This document shows positions 22,166 through 32,989 of a stretch of DNA of 41,407 nucleotides, piece by piece; positions within the stretch are counted from its first letter, which is position 1; each line of letters starts with the position of its first letter. The DNA lies in contig NMRA01000008.1 in NCBI GenBank assembly GCA_002633005.1, positions 336,045 through 377,451 on the forward strand, read 5' to 3'. A model generated the notes under the pieces. That model made no database searches. It was not told where the DNA came from and saw only the letters and a program-made list of their open reading frames with translations. Position numbers and translations under genes: made by a program. Origin of the DNA: Phoronis australis (taxonomy: Eukaryota; Phoronida; Phoronidae).

Positions 22166-24656
22166 AGGTGCCATTAAAGGTGATATGAAAGTTTAAAACA
22201 CTAAGTTGTTCCTACCATCCTCGGATTTTTTTTCATAGCCTCAAACTTCCCCTCGGCAGTAAACGCATGTGTGACCTTCAGTCACACACCCAATCATTCT
22301 CTCATTTGAAAGTCCCAAGACTTTTTATAGACAGAAGTCTGCCCATGCACAGACAGCGCTTACTTCCGAGAGAAGTTTGAGGCTACCGTAACACCTCAGG
22401 TGTTCTGGATGCCATTGACCTGTGCTTGTAATTACCACTGCCATTTTAGAGAGAAGGCGGTGGCATTTTTTGTTTGTTCCAGCATCAGCAGGGTACTGGC
22501 TAAGGTCAAAAGGTTAGAGGCAGATTATGATGAAATGGTAATGACAGGCTGGACACAAGCTAAGAACCAATCTGTTACAGTTGGGGAATTATCACAGGTG
22601 AATGACCATTTAATTACAGAATGCTGGAAAAAGCACAATAATAACAAAACCCCAGACAAGTTCAAGGGCTTAAACCTATACAAATTTAACATGGAAACAA
22701 TTATCATAATGACAGTAATTATGACATAACCTAACTTGTAGGAACAACCCAGGTGAATGGGATCAAAAGGAGTGGTAAGCCATTATGCCTGCCTGGTCAG
22801 GTTACTGACCACTGCACATGTTACCACGGCAACGTCAAATCAGATGTCCATCATTTTGATCAGACCACCAGCTGTAAGATGGGCTTGAATGAGCATTTTC
22901 AAATATAGCACCAGCTACGAAACAAGATGCCATTGATTTTCTGTTATGCGTGTAGACTCCAAAACAAGAAGCACAAAATGTTTGCAAATAATAGTTTTGT
23001 TTTTATTAAGTATTTTAAACACCTAAAAGGCTTTCATCAACTTATTTTAACCTAATGTTCCAAAACTTGGGAACAAAATGCGTTTGAGAGGTTAAAATAC
23101 ACATTCTAACCCTGGAAGGAAATTGCTCAATAATACTTTTGTCAATAGAAGATAACTACTGATGAGGTTACTGACCAAGACATCCATGGGGAAGGGTAGC
23201 TCTTTGTAAATAAATATTTTGAAGACCATCGGACCACAATATCTTGACGATTAAGTCCACAATGTTTCGTGTTCGAGTTGCAGCTATCTTACGAAATCAC
23301 TCAAAATTAGCACCAGGTATCAATGAAAGACATATATAAAAATACAGTCCATCAAGTTAAGAGTTCTTTCGTGCCGCATCAATAACAGCGGAAGTGGGCA
23401 GCATCACCTCAATATATCTAACTTTCAAGCATGCGTGATCATGCAGGGCACATTTCATGCAGCCCATTTCTGAAAGGACGGTAAAAATTCCTGAACAAAC
23501 TGCAAGTCTCAAGTTGATTAACGAATCAAGAACTAAGTTTGTTTCTAGTAGATCGTTCCTTCGACAAACTAACTTTTTTAAATCGGTCATAATAGCAACT
23601 ACAGCATGTATAATCTCTAAAGTCCCATGATTCTGTCATGGTCATTTTGAGTGGGGAATTTCAAAAACATTTACTAATGGATCTTAACATGCTTCAAATA
23701 CCATCAGAAACTGCTGTACTCATCTCTTTCAATGAAGGCATTGCATACATTGAGCACTACATATGTTGGGTCATCGCCTGTACTGCTAAACACATTAAAC
23801 TGGATGACCACTGTGGGTCATTGCATGGGTCACGCCTGAGGATTTTCTAATGACCAACTGTTCAGAAGGTGAAGAAGATCCAGTCATTAGTACTGCCAAC
23901 AACAATGACGACAAAGAGAGTAGATTCCCCGAAGTTTCGAGTTTCCGTTTACAAGAACATAATCCACTCTATCAAATCTAAATTCTGTTTCTTAACGTAT
24001 AATAGTAAATTAGCAAAAATTCCATTTTTATATATTCAGTTTTTGCAAACCGTGTTTCCCAAGTGGAAACCAGAAAGAGAACCAAGTCAACTTGAGAGAG
24101 AAATACTTGAACGCGGAAAGCAAAAATCGATTGAGACAAGCCCAATGCCGAGGTTGAGTAAAATTTTTTTGACAGATTAAGTGCATTTTTAATATTCGTT
24201 TTGTTGATTGACAACTCCAAAGTCAGCGGTTTCATCTTCACACAAGTCCCAAACAGTCACATCACTGTTTTCAAAATTTGCAGCCTGCTAAGTTGGCCTC
24301 TCTTAGAAATTTTACTGCTGTTGAAAACATGATTTACAGTAGTTTTGTCAATTCTGGACAAACCAATTTCTGAAACAGAAATCCTCCATTTTCCAAAGGC
24401 TAACGTCATTGCGAAAATGCCACCAATTACCCAAGGTGATATGACTTATGAACAATACGTACCCCGTAATGAATTAAGTAACACATATTTCAATAATTAT
24501 TTTTCAGAAATATTGTCAAGTTATACCGCATTCTAACTTCATGAATTCTTAGAGTGGTGACACCTACGCCAGAATTAGTCAAGTTTAAAACAACTAACTG
24601 ATCACCAGCACTACTGTCTTGTTCAGCTTTTGTTGATGGCAAAATAATTACTTTAC
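22166..24656. other. No firmly supported gene
   Basis: Includes a hairpin GTGTGAC-CTTCA-GTCACAC at 22269-22287. A minus-strand 77-codon frame (23357-23590) has a good internal acceptor (ACCGTCCTTTCAG) and a GAG|GTGATG donor-like site, but its phase does not fit the neighbouring candidates. Confidence 0.35.
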
Positions 24657-24690
24657 CACGGTTGCCGTGAAGCTGTTTGTCCCCAAACAA
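24657..24690 (-). CDS. Weak micro-exon candidate
   Basis: Seen: 34 bp on the minus strand between a very strong acceptor (CAATTTTGCCCACAG) and donor GTG|GTAAAG. All three frames are open, so the frame is undetermined; entering with one base, it leaves in phase 0. Good splice signals but almost no coding information. Confidence 0.2.
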
Positions 24691-26016
24691 CTGTGGGCAA
24701 AATTGACACCAGGTCATAAAACACACCTGACGTCAGTTTCCAGGTGAATGAGCAAAACTGATGTCAACAAACTGAGAGGTCAACCAACAACAATCAATTA
24801 ATCCTCAAGAGTTCAAATGAGGTTATTTTTGTTGTCCTGTGACAGGCCTTGAAGCACGTCCCCTTTCACATTTCAAGTTTAAAACCAGGTTCACACAACT
24901 GACAATTTCACTGGCTAAAATGTTAGCAAAAAATGCAAACATTTTAGCCAAATACAGACAAGCTGTCTGCAAAGGGGATAAATTCTGCCACCAAATCCCA
25001 TTTGAAAAGTGGTTTTAAAACAGGTTCTCTCTACCATAAATTGATTAATGTGATAATAAACAATGGCCTCTTAACCTTGGGGAGTGTTGAAGTAAGTGGT
25101 CTGGCTACAAAGTGGCTCTGGAAAAACGCCTGCAGTTTTGGAGTAACTCAAACTGCCTGCAAAAGTGACTCTTGTAATCTTGCATTTCAGCGACTGACAA
25201 GTGAAAGTGTTTTGGAATTCAAAAACTTCACTTCTGCCACTGGTGGCAAATGAAGACCTTGATCATAAAACCATCTCAGTAAGGTGGAATCTGGACAAAA
25301 CTTCTTCTTCACCTAATCATTCATTGCGCTGTGTTGCAGGAGTTTTATCATCTCGCACCTAAACTATCGAGCTAACAAACCAGACAATAAAATCTCCGCT
25401 TACAAAAACGTTCGGTAGTTTTTATATAGTTCACAACAGATTGGGAATCAACACAAATTTGATTGTTTTAAAAGTGATTGACACTGTCGAAAGCTTTTTT
25501 CTTGGAGGCATTTAATCAGATAAGAAAGTAGGAAAATCACAGGGGTATCCAGACATGCCAAAATATTTACCAAGGCAGAGAGATGCAGAATGGTTAGATC
25601 AGATTACTGGGTTGGAGCCAGGAAATAAATATGTTTCCACAACTGCATAAACACCCAAGTTGGCTGTTAGGCGTTGGAATGCAATGGAAATGATTGCGCA
25701 TTTTGTTTTGGTCCTCAACAGCCAAGCGTCCAAGACAGCATACCTGCGAACAGAGATGAGGTGGAAATGATCGGAAGGAAGTGCTTTGCCAGTCGTGCAA
25801 GAAGGGAAACCTGTGTATTGTGAACTCTTAGCACAGTCACCCCCGCATGCACAATAAAATTGTACCATTATCATGAAGCACACTCAAAGTTTAAAAGTGA
25901 CCATTATCATTTTCCCACCAACACCACAACAAGGAACTCCTCTGCTGCAACTCCACAGAAACCCCACCTACCTTTCTCATTGACTGGCGATATTCAAAGT
26001 TACTTCTTGGAGTTAC

Positions 26017-26068
26017 CTTACTTCTTTGATTTTAACACTAGGTGGCGTATTTGAATCATATGTTCGAG
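26017..26068 (-). CDS. Weak exon candidate inside a repeat copy
   Basis: Seen: 52 bp on the minus strand, acceptor AAATTCGTGAG, donor AAG|GTAACT, open in the frame entering with two bases (RTYDSNTPPSVKIKEV). It overlaps the CTCF-like motif at the start of the 26.03-kb repeat copy. Because the sequence belongs to a repeat, a coding role is doubtful despite the phase fit. Confidence 0.15.
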
Positions 26069-26405
26069 CTCACGAATTTGAAATTAATAAACGCTTCTGC
26101 CATTTACGATGAATAGTGTCAGAATGATCAGTGTTATTCTCTGTCACATTTTTGTTATCCTATTCCTTTACATGCAACCATTGACAGTGTGAATGAAAGA
26201 TGGGGGTATGACGAATGTCTTGTTCAGTGTCGCATGACTGATGTTGCGACCTTTTTACTCCGACCAAAGTGGAGTTGCGCAACTCCAGATTTCAATCCCC
26301 CTATTTTGAGAGGAGTTGCGATGGCTAAGTGCGGGAGTTACCCTTTCCTATAAAGCAGAACTCTGCAAAGAGGGGTAGTGTGGTATTGGTGGGAAACTGG
26401 CATTA
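26028..26405 (+). repeat. Dispersed repeat with CTCF-like motif and 16-bp palindrome, copy 1
   Basis: Seen: begins near TTTTAACACTAGGTGGCGT and later contains the perfect palindrome GGAGTTGCGCAACTCC (26271-26286) followed by AGGAGTTGCGATGGC and a TATTGGTGGGAAA stretch. The same order of blocks recurs at 29015-29275. No open frame of note. Identity unknown. Confidence 0.65.
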
Positions 26406-26864
26406 AGTTATGTTAGACCAACTTGTTGTAACTGTTATGTAATTGTTCCCAGTTCACAGTTATAACCCTGGTTCATGGTTTTAGTTACTAGTCATCAGGA
26501 TTCCAAAGAAATTTGACAGCAACTGCCACGTTACAAGGGTCACAATTTCACGTTAAACCACTCACACAAAGGGTTATAACCACATCATAGTTACAAATTT
26601 TATAACCAGTTCATAGCGAGAGTTATACCTTAAAAATCGGTAGTTATGTACAGTTGGTTTGGTGTGAACAGAGCATGAAAAGGCAGCTCCTCAACAACTC
26701 TGGTCAACCTTGGCCACATTTAGATAAGCACAACTCCCAGTTTTACAATACTGTAATAAAAAATTATCGACAATAACTACTGTACAATAAATCTTACAAG
26801 GTTACAGTTGCACTTGAAAACATTTAAACAATCGAAAATCAAGATTTCACGTAAGTTTTATCAC

Positions 26865-26924
26865 CTGGATAAGATTGAATTACAGTACCCCCGAAACCTT
26901 CTGGAATGGTATAGACAGGGAGAA
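26865..26924 (-). CDS. Weak exon candidate at the edge of a dispersed repeat
   Basis: Seen: 60 bp on the minus strand from acceptor TCTACTGTAG to donor CAG|GTGATA. In the frame entering with two bases it reads LPVYTIPEGFGGTVIQSYP and leaves one base, which fits the neighbouring candidates. The acceptor sits about where the dispersed repeat of 26930-27270 begins, so the repeat could have supplied part of the splice site, or the whole candidate may be chance. Confidence 0.25.
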
Positions 26925-26929
26925 CTACA

Positions 26930-27270
26930 GTAGACATTTTCCGATATACCAGCGGCAGCATGAGGAAATATGTCTTGTCAATGAATGTCGATGGAGTTGA
27001 TGATGGACAGTGTTCCGAATTCTTGTATGGGGATTTATTACAGTGGGATTTCCCAGCATTTTTTTAAATGAATTCTTAATGATCATGGTGCCGTCAAATT
27101 GCCACTGTTGTATGGTGGAATATTCTAATGATTTACATATCTCCAACATCCCAAATGTCCATGTACGAAAGAAACTGCATTTAGTTCCTGTCAATTCAAC
27201 CCATCTAGAAAAAAGAATTTGAAAATTGGTCCAGCGAACAGACTTTTGTACTCTCATCGCGCTAAAGAGT
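26930..27270 (+). repeat. Dispersed repeat with a shared open frame, copy 2
   Basis: Seen: the plus strand repeats the minus-strand sequence of 7105-7440 with scattered changes. In the shared frame it reads DIFRYTSGSMRKYVLSMN and GDLLQWDF, then hits a stop. The end of the homology at ACTTTTGTACTCTCAT corresponds to GCTTTTGTGCTCTCAT in copy 1. No terminal inverted repeats or target duplication were found. Confidence 0.55.
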
Positions 27271-27350
27271 TCTATGTGGAATGTGTCCCATTACCCTCAC
27301 TATGATTGACATGAATAGCACATTCAACCAGTGGTGGAAGCTTGGCTTAC

Positions 27351-27486
27351 AGTGACGTGGGCAGCACATGTCGAGAAGAAACCACTCAGGTAAACAAACC
27401 CCACCCATAAACACAAGCCAACAACCAGGGTTGTCTAGAGAACAGTGAAAACAAGTCGCCTTGCCAGAAAATGTCATAACTGTCGA
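27351..27486 (-). CDS. Possible exon next to the CA microsatellite
   Basis: Seen: on the minus strand the TG repeat runs into CCTTACAG, an almost ideal 3' splice site with a long TG/pyrimidine tract. Directly after it two frames are open: one Cys/His-rich frame runs to a GTAAGC site at 27350, the other (starting DSYDIFWQGDLFSLFSR) stops about 30 codons in unless an earlier GT is used. Which frame, if either, is coding cannot be told from sequence. The microsatellite contains an ambiguous base, but this lies outside the proposed exon. Confidence 0.25.
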
Positions 27487-27494
27487 CTGTAAGG

Positions 27495-27604
27495 ACACAC
27501 ACACACACACACACACACACNACACGCAACACACGCAACACACACAACACACACAACACACAAACACACACGCAACACACACACACACACACACGCAACA
27601 CACG
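27495..27604. repeat. CA-type microsatellite with one ambiguous base
   Basis: Seen: (AC)n from 27495, an N at 27521, then interspersed ACACGCA and ACACAACA variants to about 27604. The N probably marks an assembly uncertainty in repeat length. On the minus strand the TG tract runs into a 3'-splice-site-like CCTTACAG. Confidence 0.95.
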
Positions 27605-27767
27605 TTTAGAATTCTTCAATGAATTAGTTAGAGATAACATATAACATATTCTTCTCACGATCTACGGCAATTTTTCAGGTAATTTGTAAACAATCGTCGA
27701 AATGTTCATTTTTCAAATTTTGAAAAACTCTGTTGGGGTACAAATGAAGGCAATGAACCATTTTTAC

Positions 27768-27817
27768 CTCTATAAAGTAGAAACTGTGTTATTGATGAAA
27801 ACAATTTTAAGTACATT
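27768..27817 (-). CDS. Weak exon candidate with a strong acceptor
   Basis: Seen: 50 bp on the minus strand; the acceptor (TCAAATTTCTACAG) is excellent and the donor is GAG|GTAAAA. Only the frame entering with one base is open; it reads MYLKLFSSITQFLLYR and leaves one base. Phases agree with the candidate exons on both sides. Its length is too small for composition to say more. Confidence 0.25.
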
Positions 27818-28398
27818 CTGTAGAAATTTGACAAACTGAAATATGAAATTGCACGCATCTGTCACACACAGCGCTAGTGAAGAAGTGATGTACTAATTCT
27901 CAAGTGTATAATTACAACTACTTAGTTATTTGCATTTGAGGATCTCGCAAAATGGAATATTGGTAGACTACTACCTTATTACACAGCTGTAACCAGGAAA
28001 TGCCAAGTCAACCAATCTTGTTTCTATTCATATCCACCACTAATTGATCTGATAGAATAAATAAACCACAAGTTACATAATTACACATTTGTATAAACAG
28101 CTGAAGGCCAAAGAAAAATCTCCACATGTCAAACTTCACCCGATACTGACAGCTTGGTATATAGCACAAAAACAGACATTTTATTTCAGTAATTGAATAA
28201 ATATCTATCTCTGTGGCTTGACCTTGTGATTAACTTGTCTGGCAAGTGTTACAAATGGCTAGTTGATGGCAGGAGGAGAGCAGCCAGGGAAATATCTAGG
28301 ATTTTTGTCTAAATATAAGCCTCTCCCCACCCGCTGTTGGCATGTGTTGGAGATCCCTACTCTAGACCACCATAAGCTTGGTATATAATATAAATTAC

Positions 28399-28454
28399 CC
28401 TAAACAGTAGGTTTTTGTAGTTCTTGATAATATGCGAAGACGCGATCCAGCTGG
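28399..28454 (-). CDS. Weak exon candidate
   Basis: Seen: 56 bp on the minus strand from acceptor TGTGATTAG to donor GTAATT, open in phase 0 and leaving two bases, rich in Arg and Thr. It fits the phase-0 exit of 29677-29754 and the one-base entry of 27768-27817. An alternative open segment lies immediately upstream at 28477-28519 (PRLFDSWFFHIEYQ, donor GTAGTG), but the gap between the two is only 22 bp, so they cannot both be exons by ordinary splicing. Short and easily a coincidence. Confidence 0.2.
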
Positions 28455-29014
28455 CTAATCACATAAAATGCACTACCTGATATTCTATGTGAAAAAACCA
28501 CGAGTCAAAAAGTCTCGGACTAGAGATTATCCACCAGCAAACCAGTCCATATTTCAACAGTAGGAAACGGTGTAATTCAACCACTGCATTCCCAGTACTG
28601 TGTTTCCCGTAAGAAACACAAATTCAAAGCAGAACGGTATGACAGCACAATTCAGTAAAACTCATCAGTCATAAAAACTTCACCAGTGGATGAAGTGCTT
28701 AATGCTGACAACTTATGGAAACAAACAAAGTCATTAATGGAGATGTTAACAGTGACAGAGGTTATACCAAACAGCCTGCATAAAGTAGCACAGGAAGCGA
28801 GATTTGGGTCAAACTGAAAAAAAACTAGTGAGGCCTCAAATTGTTGACAACCAATGCCTGTGTAAACAAGTTTAATTGGATACTGCATTAGATTGACAAT
28901 GAATGGCAAAGCATGTTTGTAGCTTTTCCATTAGCGAAACTTTGCAGAAACGCGGTCATAATTCTGCATTCCTTTATTAAGTATAGACATCGGAGTTTAT
29001 GCTAATTCGAGGGA

Positions 29015-29275
29015 TTTTAAACACCAGATGGCGTTGCTGATCGCAGCCTCGACTGAATATGTGTGTTGCACGTAGCGGCCTCTAGTGATTACTCCCATCA
29101 GAGTGAAGTTGATCATTCCCCAGTTGCAAGAGAGTTGCGCAACTCCGCAGTTTAATCCATCTATTTCGAGGAGTTGTGATGGCATTTTAAGTCCGAGAGC
29201 TACAATTTCCTACTGACCAAAATTCCGCAATACAAGGGAGTTGCGGCATTGGTCGGAAAGCAGCATTTGACAACA
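29015..29275 (+). repeat. Dispersed repeat with CTCF-like motif and palindrome, copy 2
   Basis: Seen: TTTTAAACACCAGATGGCGTT at the start, then AGAGTTGCGCAACTCC (perfect 14-bp palindrome at 29132-29145), GAGGAGTTGTGATGGC and CATTGGTCGGAAA, in the same order and orientation as copy 1 at 26.03 kb but with a shorter spacer. The GAGTTGCG octamer recurs several times per copy. A SINE follows at 29300. Confidence 0.65.
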
Positions 29276-29299
29276 TTATCAACAAAGTCGATCCATCAC

Positions 29300-29540
29300 A
29301 AGTCCTTAGGGCCGGCTCAATCATCAGAATGTGCCGGCTGCAGGAACAGGTTCAGAGGGAACCCGGGTGAGAATTTTACACGTTTGACACGCCAATAAGA
29401 ACAATGCAGGCTACAATAAGTGACATGTTCAAGGACACAAAATAAGACTCCAGCAAGCAGAGTTTGAACTCACAACCCTTCAATCCAGACTCCATCATTC
29501 TGAACACTGAAGCACGAAAGCGCATCACTACACCAAAATA
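29300..29540 (-). mobile_element. tRNA-derived SINE
   Basis: Seen on the minus strand: an A-box-like TGGTGTAGTGATG (29523-29535) and, 60 bp further, a B-box-like GAGTTCAAACTC (29460-29471), i.e. an RNA polymerase III promoter of tRNA type with a long variable arm. Next comes a body with GTCCTTGAACATGTCACTT and CCTGCATTG. Known: a GTGTCCTTGGGCAAGGCACTT-like central segment is widespread in SINEs of marine invertebrates and vertebrates. The copy ends near a GC-rich inverted segment (GCCGGC). Diverged, with no clear A-tail or target duplication. Confidence 0.6.
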
Positions 29541-29676
29541 CCAACATCAAGTATTACACAGTACCACCTTGAAATTGCGTCTACATCTTTAAAATCCAGG
29601 AAAAGTACCAGGAATAGACGACTGAATTCACGACAGCTTTCAATAGAACAGACACCAGGATCTTAATTACGCTTAC

Positions 29677-29754
29677 CTTCTGTCTCCACTCAACAAAACA
29701 AAAGAATACTCCGACAACTGGTGCTATATTGAAAACCCAAGTTTCATGTTTGGA
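29677..29754 (-). CDS. Short exon candidate, second of a phase-matched pair
   Basis: Seen: a 78-bp minus-strand exon of exactly 26 codons between acceptor AATGTACAG and donor AAG|GTAAGC. The open frame contains WVFNIAPVVGVFFCFVEW, a hydrophobic stretch that could be a buried strand or part of a membrane segment. It joins in frame to 29818-29862. A minus-strand SINE begins about 140 bp downstream in the following intron. The family is not recognised. Confidence 0.45.
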
Positions 29755-29817
29755 CTGTACATTCGCGCGTTGGAAAAATTCAGTTAGTGATGAAAAGCAA
29801 CTTTCTCAATTACTTAC

Positions 29818-29862
29818 TGGTATATCAACAACTATGATGCTATGTTGATTGCAACGAGCTCG
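29818..29862 (-). CDS. Short exon candidate, first of a phase-matched pair
   Basis: Seen: 45 bp on the minus strand between a very strong acceptor (ATATTTTTTCACAG) and a CCA|GTAAGT donor. Only one of the three frames is open; it is phase 0 at both ends and reads RARCNQHSIIVVDIP. It is followed after 63 bp by the exon at 29677-29754, also phase 0. The 63-bp intron has every expected part: GTAAGT, a CTAAC branch-like site, a T-rich stretch and TACAG. This joint architecture is the main evidence for a real spliced gene here. Product unknown. Confidence 0.45.
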
Positions 29863-30837
29863 CTGTGAAAAAATATCCAAACATTTGAAAGAAAATTAAA
29901 AACAAACACCATCCCTCTCCGACATGCCAGAAAGATTCCTAATGCTGTTTTAGTGTACTCAGTCTGACACTGACAGACATAGTTTAATTTTAGAAATTGC
30001 AATTGAACTACATGAACCTATATGGCTCACTTTACAATTTAAATAAAACTGCTTAGATATCATCTCATATAAAATCACTCCTAACGCCTATGCAATTTCC
30101 CAGTTTGTACTCGCCAGTCTTCATATTAAGTGGTGGCTACCACATTGGTCTAGTCTCATATTGTTCACAAACTGGCTTAAGGCTTGTGTTTTCGCTATCC
30201 CTTATGCCAGTGGCAAAAAAAAACGCCAATAATGTGAACGATTGTCACTTTTACTGGCGCTTTGCTGGCGGTTTGAGTTACACCAAAACTTCTGACATTT
30301 TTACTAACACTTTTGTAGACAGACTCTTACTTCTAAGGACGCACTTGTGTAGGGAGAGAGGCCTGTATTTATCGCAGCGTCAATCAACTGCAGAGAGTAG
30401 CTGAGCTCGGACATCAATGTTTGCATTAAAAGTTATTCAAAGGGTAAGGAAACAAACTTAATTACTGAAGAAAATAACCCCTACCAGGGCATTTTTGCCA
30501 CAGAAAAACTGCTGGCGTTTTTCGCCACTCTTATGAATAATTCTCCGAAAACAATATACTCTTGTGAAGACAGTAGACCTAGAAGTAATTCTTCAAGAAA
30601 CAATATACCACTACTTACAGTCAGTGAGAACTCCAACCATGACACGCTAAGAAACACAGTACAATTGTTCTCGTCCAATGAGGAGCCTGACAACTAACGT
30701 GGCGGGGGTAGCGCTAACAAACTTGGTAAATCGTTCTTGAGAGACACGCAGTTACGGTTTGAGTAGACCTTGAAGCTGGCACTATCTCAGGACGCCAGTG
30801 AACTTCTGGAATGTAATTGCTCAAAATAGACACTCAC

Positions 30838-30892
30838 TTTCTTGGCTGTTTGGAAAACATGCTTGTAACCCCCAGCAGTAGGGGTTCCTATC
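30838..30892 (-). CDS. Short exon candidate
   Basis: Seen: a 55-bp minus-strand segment between an acceptor (AATTAATACCAG) and a strong GTGAGT donor. In the frame entering with one base it reads IGTPTAGGYKHVFQTAKK and leaves in phase 0, matching the phase-0 entry of the exon at 29818-29862. A second frame is also open, so the reading frame is not unique. Support comes from the splice sites and the phase match only; a chance occurrence is quite possible. Confidence 0.3.
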
Positions 30893-31639
30893 CTGGTATT
30901 AATTACACCTCAGTCTTTACCCTACAGCAAACAGGCATTCACAAAAAATGGTGGAAAAAAAACGAAATGCATACAATGACAACAGCGTTGGCTATAACAA
31001 TGACAAAAATGCACTGAAAGCGAGGTAGTCTATACGTTAAAGATTAATTTTAAGTGGAGATGATGAACAAACAGCTGGTCTAGGTGACTGAGGATTGTGT
31101 TTTAATTTACAACTGTTTTTGAATCGATTTGGGATCTCACATACATGTTTTGATGTTCGATCATGTGTGGTTGTTTTGGAGGTCTGAATTGGGCTTAGGA
31201 GCTCAATTCGAATTGTTTCAAACAAAATATTTTGTTACTAGTTTCTTTGATTGTACTGGCCTGGTTCCTCTGGGTGCCTGTGTGCGTCTCATTCTCAAAC
31301 ACATGGTGAAACATCTCTCAATATTTACAAGACAGATTTGAGGTTTAGCTTCGAAATATTTTCACATTTTCTGAGCTGACCCAGATTAACCCAGCTGTCA
31401 TAGAGTGATGACCCCATTAAACAACTGAACTGATAAGTACAGGTATTCACTGGACATCACATTCAGGTAGACTCAAGTGCAAATGATAATGGGAACAAAT
31501 CACTCCCTATAAATGAAGAACATCACAAGGTTCACTCAGGGTCAGACAGGCGAGAAAGTTGATTTCAAATTGGCATTGGTCAAGCTCACTTGCACTTCAC
31601 AAACGATGAATAAGCAGCAAATCATTGCCAACAATTACT

Positions 31640-31709
31640 AAACCACCTCTGGTAGTCAGAGTCCAGATGCTTACAATAACAAAACCACCTCTGGTAGTCG
31701 GAGTGCAGA
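31640..31709 (+). repeat. 28-bp direct repeat, 42-bp period
   Basis: Seen: AAACCACCTCTGGTAGTC followed by AGAGTCCAGA at 31640 and by GGAGTGCAGA at 31682, with two mismatches. On the minus strand each copy carries an acceptor-like CTGACTACCAG. Two copies only. Confidence 0.85.
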
Positions 31710-32330
31710 AATGAACGCTGCAAGAATTTTTTTCATATTCACTGCAGTAGTCTAGCTAAAGGTACAATAAAAAACTGATTTACTATACTTATTAAAACAA
31801 TTATCGTAATAGATTAATAATTAACATAAAAGCAAACCAAAGAAGACAAAATAATCAGATAACAGTAACACTGACATTGATTTCCTAAACAAATACATTA
31901 CAGAAACAGAATGAGTACTTAATTACAATAAGGTGTTTTTCCACAGCATGTGCAGTCCATTTCAACTTCCATTGATAAAAAGATCAGACAATTTGACTAA
32001 TAAAACTGAATGATATTCAATCAACACAGCAGCACATTTGAACAAAAATCAATCACCAAATTTCCATTTTTATTTTCAAAAGACTTCACATGGTCATAAC
32101 TTATCACAGTACGGTATAGAGCTTGAACAAGGAAAAACATTACTTTGATGAACAAATTAGAAAATCCAATTTCGCTTGTTGGTTAACTGTGTCCTAAGTA
32201 GGTGAGATTTTCCCAGTCCAGTCACCGTATCTCCCAGAATGTTCACTCCTCAGTGTTCTAAGTACATCATCAATAAAACTCTTCGAATGAACAGCAACTC
32301 ACACAGTAATACAAAGAACACATTACATAC

Positions 32331-32544
32331 CGTTCTCAAACAAATGTGACTCAGGATTCAGCCCAGCGTTGACTAACAGCAAACGATCAATCATCAAACA
32401 TTTACATTGTTTGATCTCATATTTAATACAGAAGAGCACACACACCTTCCTGTGTTCAGACTTAACCTGATAAGGACTCCCCTGTAGATAAGGACTCCCC
32501 TGTAGATATGGGCTTACCTCGGTTACTAAAAATAGACATGACTG
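32331..32544 (-). CDS. Internal exon candidate with an in-frame 18-bp duplication
   Basis: Seen: a 214-bp minus-strand frame (71 codons plus one base) runs from an acceptor (ACAACCCTCAG) to a GTATGT donor. The next in-frame stop lies inside the putative intron. The peptide starts with a short hydrophobic run, then has the hexapeptide YLQGSP twice in tandem, a Cys-rich middle, and ends LLLVNAGLNPESHLFENG. That end loosely resembles the second helix and loop of an ankyrin repeat (LLxxGAxxN), but one partial unit is not enough to assign the family. Two further GT sites inside the exon (GTAAGC near 32517 and GTTAAG near 32464) might act as alternative donors. The tandem duplication is a multiple of three and keeps the frame, which fits coding sequence. 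Function unknown. Confidence 0.55.
32469..32504 (+). repeat. 18-bp perfect tandem duplication
   Basis: Seen: GATAAGGACTCCCCTGTA twice in a row, then a partial GATATGGGC. It lies inside the exon candidate 32331-32544 and keeps its frame. Confidence 0.95.
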
Positions 32545-32989
32545 CTGAGGGTTGTGGTCAAGTTATTTGACCTCAAGTCAAAGAATGAATACCTGTGGCT
32601 AGGTAAGTGTTGCAGGCTCCATTATGGCAGAGAAAAATGTGTTCTAGACTTTAACTGATATTGCAACATTTGATAAACAACCTATCTTGACCCTGCTATG
32701 TAGTAGGCCATAATAATAAAACCACAATAAAACTTGATACCATAAACAGCACGGTGCCTGTATGCTACAAACAAACAGTCTTTGCCGAAACTAATAACTT
32801 TTCATTTTTCAAAGGCTAATCTGGTGAATGCCTAGAATTTCTCAGAAATATAGTCAGGTGGTGGCTCCGCTACAAAACTGAAGAAGTATTTATTTAGCAT
32901 TACTAATCTTTTACCAAAAAAAATTCAAAATAAAAGTTTCACTCGTTTGCCATACTGTATCCGATTGTACCGTATATCCAATGACATCA

